From Pseudomonas putida (GTDB lineage: Bacteria > Pseudomonadota > Gammaproteobacteria > Pseudomonadales > Pseudomonadaceae), in contig NZ_MNAH01000001.1 of the NCBI RefSeq assembly GCF_001976065.1, positions 1,276,065-1,340,064 on the forward strand: 64,000 nucleotides of DNA. The letters are read 5' to 3'. The position numbers and the translations under genes were made by a program. This document shows, one piece after another, positions 42,238-51,316 of the stretch; the stretch's first letter is position 1; the number at the start of each line of letters is the position of its first letter. The notes under the pieces are model-generated. The model saw only the letters and a list, made by a program, of their open reading frames with translations, was not told where the DNA came from and did not search any database.

Positions 42238-43560
42238 TTAGAAAGTCGTGGCGAATATCACCTGGCTGTAGAGGTTCTGGTCGTTGTTGCCCAGCTGCGT
42301 ACCGCCCTGGTCGGCGCTCTTGTCCGGCTGGAAGACACCGATCAGCGGCATCACCGTGAGGTGATCGTTGAGGTGCCATTCGGCGTACAGGTCGACTTCG
42401 TGGCCATCGGTGTTGCCCAGGTTGCGGTCGATGGTGTCGAAGTTGAAGTACATCGCGCCGACGGTCAGGTTCTCCAGCGGCGTGACGGTGAACTTGAGTT
42501 GCTGGATGCGTGAGTTGCTGTTGAACGGGCCGGCATAGTTGCCCGCCACTTCACCCTGGAACCAGGTGCCGAAGCCGCGGCTGAAACCGTAGAACAGCGT
42601 GTCGTAGCCTTCCGAGAAACGGCTGTAGCGGTAGCCGGCATACGGCGTCCAGGCGGCGTCGGAAAAGGTCCAGCCGGCTTCCAGGTACCAGGCGTCCTCG
42701 GTGGCCGTATGGGGTTTGTCCTGCTTGGCGTATTCGCCGGAGAGGAACAGGTCCTTGACCCCGGCGTTGCCGGTGGCGCGCAGGCTGTAGGTCTTCATGC
42801 CGTCGCGCTCGAGTTGCGCGGGGGAGGCGTACTGCTCGTCGACGTCCGTGGTGTCGATGTAGGTCAGGCCGACGGTGCCGGCCTCGGACACGTGCTCCAG
42901 GGTGCCGACGTACATTTCGGTCATGGCTTGGGCGCGGTTGTTGGATTTGAGCCACATCAGGTCACTGCGCCAGCCTTCCGTGCCGCCGATGCGCAGCACC
43001 GCGGTTTCATCGAAAGCCTTGCGCGCGGCCAGCCAGTAGGCGCCACCGCGGTTGAACTCGCCGTCGGCCAGGCCTTTGCCCAGGTTCAGCGCATCGCCGT
43101 CTATCAGGAAACCGTCGCCGACTACGATGTTCTGGCGGCCGAAAGACAGGTCGATGCCGTCAGCCCCCAGCGCCGGGAACAGTTCGCTGGAGCGCCAGCC
43201 GAGGTAGGCGTCCTCGAACTTGGTGGTGCGTTCCGACCCGTCGGTGAAGCCCGCGGCATCTCCGTCGCCCCAGGTACCGGAGCTGAGCATGTTCGCCGCG
43301 CCGTAAGCTGTGCCGACACCCGCCAGGCCCTGGTCGAAGCTCAGGCCGTACTTGATGTAGCCTTCGCGCCACGACGACGAACCTTCGTCGAGACGACCCG
43401 ACAGGGCGTAGTTTTCCTGGCTGTGGAAAACCCCGAATACCGCTTCCAGGGTGGCGTTCAGATGACTGTCGTCAGTGGCGTAGAGTTCGTAGGCGCTCGC
43501 CTGGCCAGCGCTTATCATCAGCGCCAGGGTCGAGAGGCGAAGCAAGGGGGACTTGAGCAT
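42238..43560 (-). CDS. Outer-membrane beta-barrel porin
   Basis: A 440-residue outer-membrane protein with a signal peptide (cleavage near ASA-YE, residue 23), many alternating amphipathic strands, a glycine/aromatic-rich body and the terminal phenylalanine (ATTF) needed for barrel assembly. It resembles the alginate-export/porin family found next to amine and aromatic catabolic genes in pseudomonads. It precedes the chemoreceptor gene in the same direction with a 53-bp gap. The transported compound cannot be read from sequence. Confidence 0.82.
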   Translation of the reverse strand: MLKSPLLRLSTLALMISAGQASAYELYATDDSHLNATLEAVFGVFHSQENYALSGRLDEGSSSWREGYIKYGLSFDQGLAGVGTAYGAANMLSSGTWGDGDAAGFTDGSERTTKFEDAYLGWRSSELFPALGADGIDLSFGRQNIVVGDGFLIDGDALNLGKGLADGEFNRGGAYWLAARKAFDETAVLRIGGTEGWRSDLMWLKSNNRAQAMTEMYVGTLEHVSEAGTVGLTYIDTTDVDEQYASPAQLERDGMKTYSLRATGNAGVKDLFLSGEYAKQDKPHTATEDAWYLEAGWTFSDAAWTPYAGYRYSRFSEGYDTLFYGFSRGFGTWFQGEVAGNYAGPFNSNSRIQQLKFTVTPLENLTVGAMYFNFDTIDRNLGNTDGHEVDLYAEWHLNDHLTVMPLIGVFQPDKSADQGGTQLGNNDQNLYSQVIFATTF

Positions 43561-43734
43561 GGTGTGGCATCCGTTCTTGTTCTTGAGCGCAGGTTTGCGT
43601 CCCTCCAGATACTAATGCCGGGATTTTTTGCGCCTTGTTGCCACGGTGCCAAAGAGTTGGTTGTGCTTGCCAGATTGCAGGGCGGGGTGACAGTGCACAG
43701 GTCCGTGCACTGATCGGGAGCGGCGTTTTTCGAT

Positions 43735-44451
43735 TTAGCGAATTCGTCTCAGGTTCCTCGCCTTCAACTTGCGCAGCATACCCATGACGTCGCGCAGGAC
43801 AGGCGTCCTGTCGAAGAGCGACAGTGCGTGCAGGTCGGTGCGCGAGGGTCTTTGATAGCCCAGGTTCCAGGTGAAGTAGTAGGCCTGGACGTCTTTGTTC
43901 GAATGAATGAGCGTATTGAGGGCGGCGTCATAGTGCATCGGACCGCCGTCAGGATGCCCCGGCGGGCGCTCGAGAATCTGCAGCAGGAAATCCCTCAACC
44001 GGGTGATGCATTTACCGTTGACCGCATAAAAATGGGACAGGTGTATGGGTTGGTCGACCGCTTTCCAGGAGGGCGAGCTGGAGTCGCCTTCAAACGGATG
44101 GCCAAAGTAGGCGATGTCCCACTCCATGCCCTGCAGGGACTCGATGGCCTGTTTGCCGTATTGGGAAATGCGCCTGGAAAACTGGATGTCATCCTCCAGG
44201 ATCAGGATGTTCTTCACATCCAGGCGTATCGCCTCTTCCAGGATCCCCAGGTGACTCATGAAGCAGCCCCGGGCGCCGACGCTCGGGAAGCCATCGTCCT
44301 CGGTGGGCGTCACCGCCTGGAAAAAACTGACTTTGTCATGATCGAAGGGAAAACCGTTGCGCGCGAATTCTTCTACGGTTTCTACCCGGCGATCCTTTCT
44401 CGACGAAATATTGATGATCCTTGCTCGATCAAAATAGTCGGTCACATTCAT
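43735..44451 (-). CDS. Glycosyltransferase family 25 (LPS-type)
   Basis: A 238-residue GT25 enzyme. IINISSRKDRRVETVEEFAR opens the protein, RGCFMSHLGILEEAI and ILILEDDIQF (the DD metal-binding motif) follow, and a C-terminal HYDAALNTL segment matches family conservation. GT25 members add galactose or related sugars to LPS core. It is isolated from other surface-polysaccharide genes, between the porin and the cytochrome gene. The acceptor is unknown. Confidence 0.86.
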   Translation of the reverse strand: MNVTDYFDRARIINISSRKDRRVETVEEFARNGFPFDHDKVSFFQAVTPTEDDGFPSVGARGCFMSHLGILEEAIRLDVKNILILEDDIQFSRRISQYGKQAIESLQGMEWDIAYFGHPFEGDSSSPSWKAVDQPIHLSHFYAVNGKCITRLRDFLLQILERPPGHPDGGPMHYDAALNTLIHSNKDVQAYYFTWNLGYQRPSRTDLHALSLFDRTPVLRDVMGMLRKLKARNLRRIR

Positions 44452-44709
44452 CCAGCAGTTCCTCAGCGCAGGTGATCAGGGCGGCTGGGTTGCAGTATAG
44501 GCAGAACTCTGGAAGAGGCTTTGCTATCGCCGATCGCGCCCATGCGCCAGTTTGGCAGAACCGCCAACACAACTGGCACGCAGGGCAAAACCTGCGAGTC
44601 GCAGACCACCGACAATCCCCCTCAACCTGCCGAAGCCCCGTCGCCTCGGCACTTTCAGTGTTGGCGTTCGCCTGTTTGGCGAGCGCGTGGATTTTCAAGG
44701 TCGTTTCTC

Positions 44710-45102
44710 ATGTTCGCCACCCTGCGTTTGCCCCTCGCTGCTTTGCTGACCTTCACCCTGGCCCAGGCCGCCCTGGCGGCCGATTGCGCTCCGGTCAAGA
44801 GCCGGGGCGCCGAACTGTTCGCCAATGAATGCGGGGTCTGCCATGCGGTGACCAAGGGCACGACCGGCATGATGGGGCCGAACCTTGCGGGTGTGGTCGG
44901 GCGCAAGTCCGGTTCGTTGGAAGGCTTCAATTACTCGCAGGCCATGCGCAACAAGAACATCGACTGGCAGGCCGAGAACATCGCGCAACTCATCACCCAA
45001 CCCCAGGCCTATGTGCCTGGCACCTACATGCCTTACATGGGCATGGCGTCGGCAGACGATCGCCAGGCGGTCGTGTGCTTCCTCAAAGAACAACAGAATT
45101 GA
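44710..45102 (+). CDS. Small periplasmic cytochrome c
   Basis: A 130-residue class I cytochrome c with a signal peptide (cleavage near ALA-AD, residue 24), one CGVCH haem motif (C41-H45) and a YMPYMGM segment providing the axial methionine. ATG 44710 has AAGG about nine bases upstream. It is nine bases before the aldehyde dehydrogenase gene. Such c-550-like cytochromes accept electrons from periplasmic quinoprotein dehydrogenases, so it may serve the aromatic amine dehydrogenase encoded at 20.9-24.5 kb. That link is inferred. Confidence 0.9.
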   Translation: MFATLRLPLAALLTFTLAQAALAADCAPVKSRGAELFANECGVCHAVTKGTTGMMGPNLAGVVGRKSGSLEGFNYSQAMRNKNIDWQAENIAQLITQPQAYVPGTYMPYMGMASADDRQAVVCFLKEQQN

Positions 45103-45111
45103 AGGTGATTC

Positions 45112-46602
45112 ATGAGCAACGTTGAAATCCTGCCTCAGGTGGCTGCATTCCTCGATCGCCAACACGGCTGCTTCATCGATGGCCAGTGGGTGTTCGCCGA
45201 AGGCCCGGGCATTGCCGTGGTCAACCCGGCCACCGGGCAAACCCTGTGCGAAACCCTCGACGCACCCCTGGAAGTCGTCGAGCGCGCCGTGCAGTCATCG
45301 CATAAGGCCTTCAAGTCCGGTGTGTGGTCGGGCCTGCGCCCAGCGGACCGTGAGCGCATCCTGCTGAACTTCACCCGCCTGGTGGAGGCGCATGCCGAAG
45401 AGCTGGCGCAGCTGGAAACCCTGAGCCAGGGCAAGTCGATCAACATGGCCCGCGCACTGGATCTGAACGCCACGGTGGAGTTCATGCGCTACATGTCCGG
45501 CTGGGCGACCAAGATCGAAGGGCAGACCTTCGATGTGTCGATCCCGCTGCCGCCCGGTGCCAAGTTCACGGCGTTCACCAAGCGTGAGCCGGTGGGCGTC
45601 GTGGTCGGCATCGTGCCGTGGAACTTCCCGCTGCTGATCGCCGCCTGGAAACTGATGCCGGCGCTGGCCACCGGTTGCACGGTGATCATCAAGCCGGCGA
45701 TGGAAACCCCGTTGACTGCCATGCGCCTGGCCGAACTGGCCCTGGAAGCGGGTATTCCGGCGGGCGTGTTCAACGTGGTGACCGGCGGCGGGGCCTCGGT
45801 CGGCGGCGTGCTGACCGCGCACCCGTTGGTAAGCAAAGTGTCGTTCACCGGCTCCACGGCCGTGGGCAAGAGCGTCGGCGTGGCGTGCATGGAAAACATG
45901 ACCCGCTTCTCCCTGGAACTGGGCGGCAAGAACCCGATGATCGTGCTCGCCGATGCCGACATCGAAAAAGCCGTGCAGGGCGCGATCCTCGGCGGCCTGC
46001 TGAACAACGGCCAGGTGTGCGCGGCGGCCTCGCGCTTCTACGTGCATCGCTCGATCCACGACCAGTTTGTCGAAGCCCTGGCAGCGGCGGTCTCGGCGAT
46101 GCCGATTGGCGCCGGCATGAACTGTGAGGCGGCGATCAACCCGCTGGTGTCGCGCAAGCAACAGCAAAGCGTGCTCAAGCACATCGAGCTGGCCCGCCAG
46201 GAAGGTGCGCGGGTAGTGGCTGGCGGCGAGTTGCTGGAAGGGGAAGGTTTCTTCGTCCAGCCGACCATCCTCGCCGACATCGACCACAGCATGGCCGTGG
46301 CGCGCGAAGAGGTGTTCGGTCCGGTGCTGGGGGTGATGCCGTTCGACGATGAAGACGCCGTCATCGCGCTGGCCAACGACAACCGCTACGGGCTGGCCGC
46401 CAGCCTGTGGACCAACGACCTGGGCAAGGCCATGAACCTGGTGCCGCGCATCGAAGCCGGTACGGTGTGGGTCAATGCCCACGTGCTGCTCGACCCTGCC
46501 ATGCCGTTCGGTGGCGTCAAGCAATCGGGCATGGGCCGCGAGTTCGGTCGTGCGGTGATCGAGGCGTATACCGAGCTGAAATCGGTGTGCATCGCCCATT
46601 GA
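45112..46602 (+). CDS. NAD-dependent aldehyde dehydrogenase, phenylacetaldehyde dehydrogenase-like
   Basis: A 496-residue aldehyde dehydrogenase with catalytic Cys303 (NNGQVCAAASR), general base Glu269 (LELGGKN) and VPWNFPLL at the cofactor site. The stretch FMRYMSGWATKIEGQ followed by PLPPGAKFTAFTKREPVG is close to FeaB/PeaE-type phenylacetaldehyde dehydrogenases as I remember them. It would oxidise the aldehydes released by aromatic amine dehydrogenase: phenylacetaldehyde to phenylacetate and indole-3-acetaldehyde to indole-3-acetate. The coupled cytochrome c gene just upstream fits that job. Confidence 0.88.
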   Translation: MSNVEILPQVAAFLDRQHGCFIDGQWVFAEGPGIAVVNPATGQTLCETLDAPLEVVERAVQSSHKAFKSGVWSGLRPADRERILLNFTRLVEAHAEELAQLETLSQGKSINMARALDLNATVEFMRYMSGWATKIEGQTFDVSIPLPPGAKFTAFTKREPVGVVVGIVPWNFPLLIAAWKLMPALATGCTVIIKPAMETPLTAMRLAELALEAGIPAGVFNVVTGGGASVGGVLTAHPLVSKVSFTGSTAVGKSVGVACMENMTRFSLELGGKNPMIVLADADIEKAVQGAILGGLLNNGQVCAAASRFYVHRSIHDQFVEALAAAVSAMPIGAGMNCEAAINPLVSRKQQQSVLKHIELARQEGARVVAGGELLEGEGFFVQPTILADIDHSMAVAREEVFGPVLGVMPFDDEDAVIALANDNRYGLAASLWTNDLGKAMNLVPRIEAGTVWVNAHVLLDPAMPFGGVKQSGMGREFGRAVIEAYTELKSVCIAH

Positions 46603-46626
46603 TGAACTTGTAGAAGAATGCGTACC

Positions 46627-46742
46627 TGTGGGAGCGTGCCGGCTCCGGGCGGCGTTCCGACGAAAACGTGCGGATAATGCGGTCTGTCAGGCCGCGCGCT
46701 TTATCGTTGACGCCCATCGCGAGCAGGCTCGCTCTCACAGTG
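46627..46742. repeat. Diverged REP pair
   Basis: TGTGGGAGCGTGCCGGCTCC and the inverted CGCGAGCAGGCTCGCTCTCACAG bracket about 75 bp between the convergent aldehyde dehydrogenase and MscS-type genes. The outer core is degenerate. Confidence 0.7.
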
Positions 46743-46751
46743 TGATTTGCA

Positions 46752-49163
46752 TTACGCTGCTGGCGGTTTCGCCAGTTGTATCCCGGCGGCGCCCAGCCGC
46801 TTGAGAATCTCGAACAGCAGCTCGCTCTTGATCGAAACGACCATCCGCGGGCTGCTGACATAACCGGTGACGGTCAGGGTAATGCCTTCAGGCTTGAGCT
46901 GGCTGAAGCGCACCACCGGCGCCGGCTTTTCCAGGATGGTCTCGTGCTCGCTGAAGGTGTCTAACAGCAAGCTGCGCACCTGCTCGGGGTCAATGTCCAG
47001 CGGGAACATCAGTTCAAGGCTCGCCACCCCCTGGGCGCTACCGCCGAGGGTGACGTTGCGCAGGTTCTGCGAAATCAGCTGCGAGTTCGGCACGATCACG
47101 ATCGAGCGGTCGGCCAGCTGTATTTCGGTGGCGCGCACGTTGATCCGGCGGATGTCACCCTCGACCCCGCTGATGCTGATCAGGTCGCCGACCTTCACCG
47201 GACGTTCGGTCAACAGGATGATCCCGGAGACGAAGTTCTTGACGATCTCCTGCAGGCCGAAGCCAATGCCCACCGACAGGGCGCTGACGATCCAGGCCAG
47301 GTTGGTCCACTTGACCCCCAGCGATGACAGCATCAGCAGGAGCACCAGGGCATAACCGATGTTGGAGAACAGCGTGCTGAGCGAGGCGCACATGCCCGGG
47401 TCCATTTCGGTTTTGGGCAGCAACTCGTTGTCCAGCCAGCGCCGCAGCGAACGAATCAGGTAGACGCCGATGATCACCGCGAGCAAGGCATGCAGCAGGT
47501 TGGCCGGGACGATGTTGAGTTTTCGCAGGCCGTCGCCGCCGAGGATGGCGAGGATGTTGGTGGCCAGTTGTTCGAGCGTCGATCCGATGCCACCCACCAC
47601 CAGGGTGATCAGCGCGATCAAGAGCAACGAGGCACGACCGGCACCGGAGAGGATGATCGAAATCTGTTCCAGCCGCGTATCGCCAATGCCCAATAGCTGT
47701 TTCAGCGACTTGCCGGTGGAGGCACGGGGGGAAAACAGGTGTTCGCAGCCGTCTTTTACCAGCTGGGTCAGCAAATAAAAGCCGGCGAAGATGATGTAGA
47801 ACCACACCAGTTCGTAAGTGATGAAGCGCGACAGCGATATGTAGCCGGCGAGCAAGGCCAGCAGTGAAATCACGATCGCAATGCTGGCGAAGGAATAGAT
47901 AAGCCCGGCGAAGGTCCGGCCCGCCTCGGGGGCGACACCCGCCATGACCATCTCCCGACGGGTTTTGCTGACGCGCATCAGCAGCATGGCGATCATGACC
48001 GAGACGATCAGGGCGACCAGGCCGCGCACCGAGATCACCAGCTCCGCGCTCATGCTGGTGGCATTGGTCATCTGCGCCAGCGATACCAGCAACAGCAGTG
48101 CCCAGGCCAGCCGTGCCGGGTAAGGTTGCATCGCCAGGGCGAGGGGATCGGCAAAGTTTGGCAGGCGCCATGAGGGGTGCTGCGTGGACAGCAGCGCGCG
48201 ACTCAGGGCGATGATCAGCACGCAGGTATAGACGATCTTTTCGAAGTCCTGGGAGAACCCCGCCAGTTGTGGCGACAGCGGCACTTCCCGGGTGAAAGCA
48301 AAAAACAGCAGGCGCAAGGCTATCCAGGCCGTCAGCACCGTGGCGATGACCGAGGCCAGGGCCAGGGCGCTGCGGCGCAGCCGACCTTCCGGCATGCGAT
48401 GGATGCACAACCAGGTCAGCCCGCGTTCGGCCAGGCGCCGTCCCACGACCCACAGCAACAGGGCGATCGCGATCAACAGGCAGGTCAGCAGTCGCTCGCC
48501 GGGATGCCAGGTGGCGTCCAGGGTGTCGTCGATCTGCTGCAGGAAGGCGCTGAATTTTTCCCGGTCATGCTCTGGCGGCTTGAGCAGGGGCGCCCAGAAC
48601 CAGGGGTTGAGTATGCTCCTGGTCTGCTGGGTCATTTCGGTTTCCAGCAGGTTGCGGCGGATGGCGGCAATCTGCGACAGCAATTCGGCGGCGCTGGCCT
48701 TGAGCGATACCAGGGTTTTCAGTTTGCCGTCGACCCGGGATTTCTGCTCGGTCAGGGTTGTTCTCTGCAGGGCGATATCGGCCTTTTCGGGAGGCGCATC
48801 CGCCAGTGGCGGCGGGCCCAGCACGCCCAGTTGCGCCTGCAGCTGGTCCTGCTCGGGCAACAGCAGTGCCGAGAGGCGATCGACCTCCTTGACGAGGGCC
48901 TGCACCAGATCCTGCGGGCTTTCGAGCTGGCTGTAGTTGCTGGCCTGTGATACCTGCTGCTTGTAGCTGCCGAGTTGGCCCTGCAGCGCTTCCAGGTCGC
49001 TGTCGGAAACGCTGGCGGAGGGGGAAACCGTGGCGAGGGTAGGGGTATCGGACAGGGGTGCGGCCGACAGCCATCCGGCGCTCGTTCCCGATATCGCGAA
49101 AACGATGAGGATCAGTAGGTTCACGGCATGACGCATGGGCGTGCTCGACTGGTTGATAGTCAT
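46752..49163 (-). CDS. Large MscS-family mechanosensitive channel protein
   Basis: An 803-residue protein of the long KefA/YjeP-like MscS type with a DUF3772-like periplasmic region. It has a signal peptide (about 1-37), a coiled-coil-rich periplasmic part (about 45-200, with DLEALQGQLGSYKQQVSQ), about eleven membrane segments between 230 and 600, and a C-terminal MscS core (about 600-800) with the pore helix region VKWTNLAWIVSALSVGIG and a beta domain GDLISISGVEGDIRRINVRATEI. It would release solutes during osmotic downshock, or act in signalling. It is a lone gene. Confidence 0.9.
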   Translation of the reverse strand: MTINQSSTPMRHAVNLLILIVFAISGTSAGWLSAAPLSDTPTLATVSPSASVSDSDLEALQGQLGSYKQQVSQASNYSQLESPQDLVQALVKEVDRLSALLLPEQDQLQAQLGVLGPPPLADAPPEKADIALQRTTLTEQKSRVDGKLKTLVSLKASAAELLSQIAAIRRNLLETEMTQQTRSILNPWFWAPLLKPPEHDREKFSAFLQQIDDTLDATWHPGERLLTCLLIAIALLLWVVGRRLAERGLTWLCIHRMPEGRLRRSALALASVIATVLTAWIALRLLFFAFTREVPLSPQLAGFSQDFEKIVYTCVLIIALSRALLSTQHPSWRLPNFADPLALAMQPYPARLAWALLLLVSLAQMTNATSMSAELVISVRGLVALIVSVMIAMLLMRVSKTRREMVMAGVAPEAGRTFAGLIYSFASIAIVISLLALLAGYISLSRFITYELVWFYIIFAGFYLLTQLVKDGCEHLFSPRASTGKSLKQLLGIGDTRLEQISIILSGAGRASLLLIALITLVVGGIGSTLEQLATNILAILGGDGLRKLNIVPANLLHALLAVIIGVYLIRSLRRWLDNELLPKTEMDPGMCASLSTLFSNIGYALVLLLMLSSLGVKWTNLAWIVSALSVGIGFGLQEIVKNFVSGIILLTERPVKVGDLISISGVEGDIRRINVRATEIQLADRSIVIVPNSQLISQNLRNVTLGGSAQGVASLELMFPLDIDPEQVRSLLLDTFSEHETILEKPAPVVRFSQLKPEGITLTVTGYVSSPRMVVSIKSELLFEILKRLGAAGIQLAKPPAA

Positions 49164-49845
49164 TGCGCCTATGAGGTTAGGCCATGATGCGCTCGAAAGA
49201 GCTTTTTTTGCTCGGATATGCCCCGCGAGGGCGCTGGCTTGTCAGCGAAGAGGCCCGAAGGATCACCGCAATATTGGCGGCCGCCTTCGCCGGCAAGCCG
49301 GGCTCCTACAATGTTTTGTGTTGGGCATGAATCCGTGGTTTTCCACGGACCTGTAGGAGCTGGCTTGTCGGGGCGCCGCATCGCAGCGAAGAGGCCCGAA
49401 AGATCACCGCAATATTGGCGGCCGCCTTCGCCGGCAAGCCAGCTCCTACAAGGTTTTGTGTTGGGCATGAATCCGTGGTTTTCCACGGACCTGTAGGAGC
49501 TGGCTTGCCAGCGAAGAGGCCCAAGAGACCAGCGCAATACTCAAGGCCGCCTTCGCCGGCAAGCCGGGCTCCTACAGGTCCGCGGCGAGCATGCCCCTCG
49601 GCCAACACAAAACCTTGTAGGAGCTGGCTTGCCAGCGAAGAGGCCCGAAGGATCACCGCAATACTGGCGGCCGCTATCGCCGGCAAGCCGGCCCCTGCAG
49701 GTCTGCGTCGCAGTCGGGACGATTGAAAACCTCTCGACCAGTGGCGTCATGGCCTACGCTTGAAGACAGGCCGGATGCTGTCGGGCAGGGGTTACTGTCG
49801 ATGTGCAAATGGCACCCATAAAAACAAGGTACTCAGGAGATGCCC
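49164..49845. repeat. REP array in a 680-bp gene-free gap
   Basis: Between 49212 and 49712 there are four consecutive paired REP modules. Each consists of a GCTGGCTTG(C/T)CAGCGAAGAGGC core, a CACCGCAATA linker and an inverted GCCTTCGCCGGCAAGCC core. The first two and the last share a repeat distance near 141 bp, and the segment TTTTGTGTTGGGCATGAATC occurs twice. The promoter of the tctC-like gene lies right of it (49713-49840). No gene is credible here. Confidence 0.93.
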
Positions 49846-50811
49846 ATGTTCGCTTTGCTCCGTAATTTCAGGCGCTGCCTGCTGGTCGGCGTTACCGCTG
49901 CCGCGCTCTGTACCCCGGCCTTTGCGCTAGACACCGTCAAGTTCATGGCCCCCGGTTCCGTGGGCGGCGGTTATGACCAGACGGCCCGGGTGCTGGGCAA
50001 GGCCCTGATCGAAGCCAAAGTCGCCAAGGCCGTCACCTTTGAGAACAAGGGGGGCGCGGGCGGTACGCTAGGCCTGGCGCAGTTTGCCAACAGCACCAAG
50101 GGCGACCCGAATGCGCTGCTGGTGGTCGGTGCGATCATGGTGGCGGGCATCGAGCAGAACAAACCGCAGATCAGCCTGAAGGACGTGACGCCCATCGCCC
50201 GGTTGTTCACCGAATACAACGTACTCGCGGTGCGCAAGGACTCGCCCTACAAGACCCTCGATGACCTGATCAAGGATTTCAAGGCCAAGCCCACCAGCGT
50301 GACCTTTGGCGGTGGTTCCAAAGGCTCGATCGACCATATCGGCATCGCTGAGCTCGCGGGCAAGCTGGATGTGCCGGTCAACAAGGTCAATTACATCGCC
50401 ACCGGCGGTGGCGGTGAAATCGTCGCCCAGGCCCTTGGTGGCCAGATCAAGGTGATCACCGGCGGTTACGCCGAGCTGGGTCAATACATCAAGAACGAAC
50501 AGTTCCGCGTGCTCGCCATCGGCGCGCCCGAACGTGTGCCCGGGATCGATGCGCCAACCCTCAAGGAAAGCGGCTACGACGTGATCATCGGCAACTGGCG
50601 CGGTGTCTACGGCGCAGCCGGCCTTACCCCCGAGCAGCGCAAGGAAGTGACCGACGCCGTGCTGGCCGCCAGCAAGAGCAAAGTCTGGCAGGACAACATC
50701 AAGACCAACGCCTGGACGGAGAGCGTGCTGACCGGTGACGATTTCGGCAAATTCGTCAACGAGGAACACGTGCGGTTGCGCGCGATGCTGGTCAAGGTCG
50801 GGTTGCTTTGA
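49846..50811 (+). CDS. tctC: Tripartite tricarboxylate transporter substrate-binding protein
   Basis: A 321-residue periplasmic binding protein of the Bug/TctC family: signal peptide (cleavage near AFA-LD, residue 25), the PGSVGGGYDQTARVL motif and KVNYIATGGGGEIVAQALGGQI typical of the carboxylate pocket. It delivers a di- or tricarboxylate to the TctAB carrier encoded next. The ATG at 49846 has GGAG six bases upstream; an ATG at 49840 overlaps that site. The ligand is not determined by sequence. Confidence 0.9.
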   Translation: MFALLRNFRRCLLVGVTAAALCTPAFALDTVKFMAPGSVGGGYDQTARVLGKALIEAKVAKAVTFENKGGAGGTLGLAQFANSTKGDPNALLVVGAIMVAGIEQNKPQISLKDVTPIARLFTEYNVLAVRKDSPYKTLDDLIKDFKAKPTSVTFGGGSKGSIDHIGIAELAGKLDVPVNKVNYIATGGGGEIVAQALGGQIKVITGGYAELGQYIKNEQFRVLAIGAPERVPGIDAPTLKESGYDVIIGNWRGVYGAAGLTPEQRKEVTDAVLAASKSKVWQDNIKTNAWTESVLTGDDFGKFVNEEHVRLRAMLVKVGLL

Positions 50812-50812
50812 C

Positions 50813-51298
50813 ATGACCGGATCCCGCGCAGTGGTGCCGACCCAGTTGGCCATCGGCATCGGCCTGATGGTCCTCAGCCTGGTGCTGGCGGTGGGCGCCT
50901 GGCGCTTTCCGCCGGAGATGGGCTTCGTCATTTTGCCTGCCTATGTATACCCCTGGGTGGTCGCGGGGTTTCTCGGGGCCGTGGGCGTGTTGTTGAGTTA
51001 TCAGGCGTTCAGCGGCGGTTTTCGCGAACTGGATAACCAACAGGTCCACACCGTGGCGGGCGGCAAGGCCGGCGCAGCCTGGGTCACCGCAGGGTTGATC
51101 GGTGTGGCGCTGCTCATCAACGTCATCGGTTTCGTGCTGTCCGCCGGGCTGCTGTTCGCCTGTTCGGCCCGCGGTTTTGGCAGTCGTCATCCACTGCGCG
51201 ACCTGGCCATCGGCATGGCCCTGACCCTGCCGATCTACTGGTTGTTCAATGCCGGGCTGGGGGTTTCCCTGCCGCCGCTGGTCAACGCCTGGATCTGA
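50813..51298 (+). CDS. tctB: Tripartite tricarboxylate transporter small membrane subunit
   Basis: A 161-residue protein with four hydrophobic segments, the size and layout of TctB. ATG 50813 begins two bases after the tctC stop. It forms the inner-membrane carrier with TctA. Sequence conservation of TctB is low across the family, so the call relies on topology and on its place between tctC and tctA. Confidence 0.87.
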   Translation: MTGSRAVVPTQLAIGIGLMVLSLVLAVGAWRFPPEMGFVILPAYVYPWVVAGFLGAVGVLLSYQAFSGGFRELDNQQVHTVAGGKAGAAWVTAGLIGVALLINVIGFVLSAGLLFACSARGFGSRHPLRDLAIGMALTLPIYWLFNAGLGVSLPPLVNAWI

Positions 51299-51316
51299 TC
51301 CAAGGAGATCGACAGC

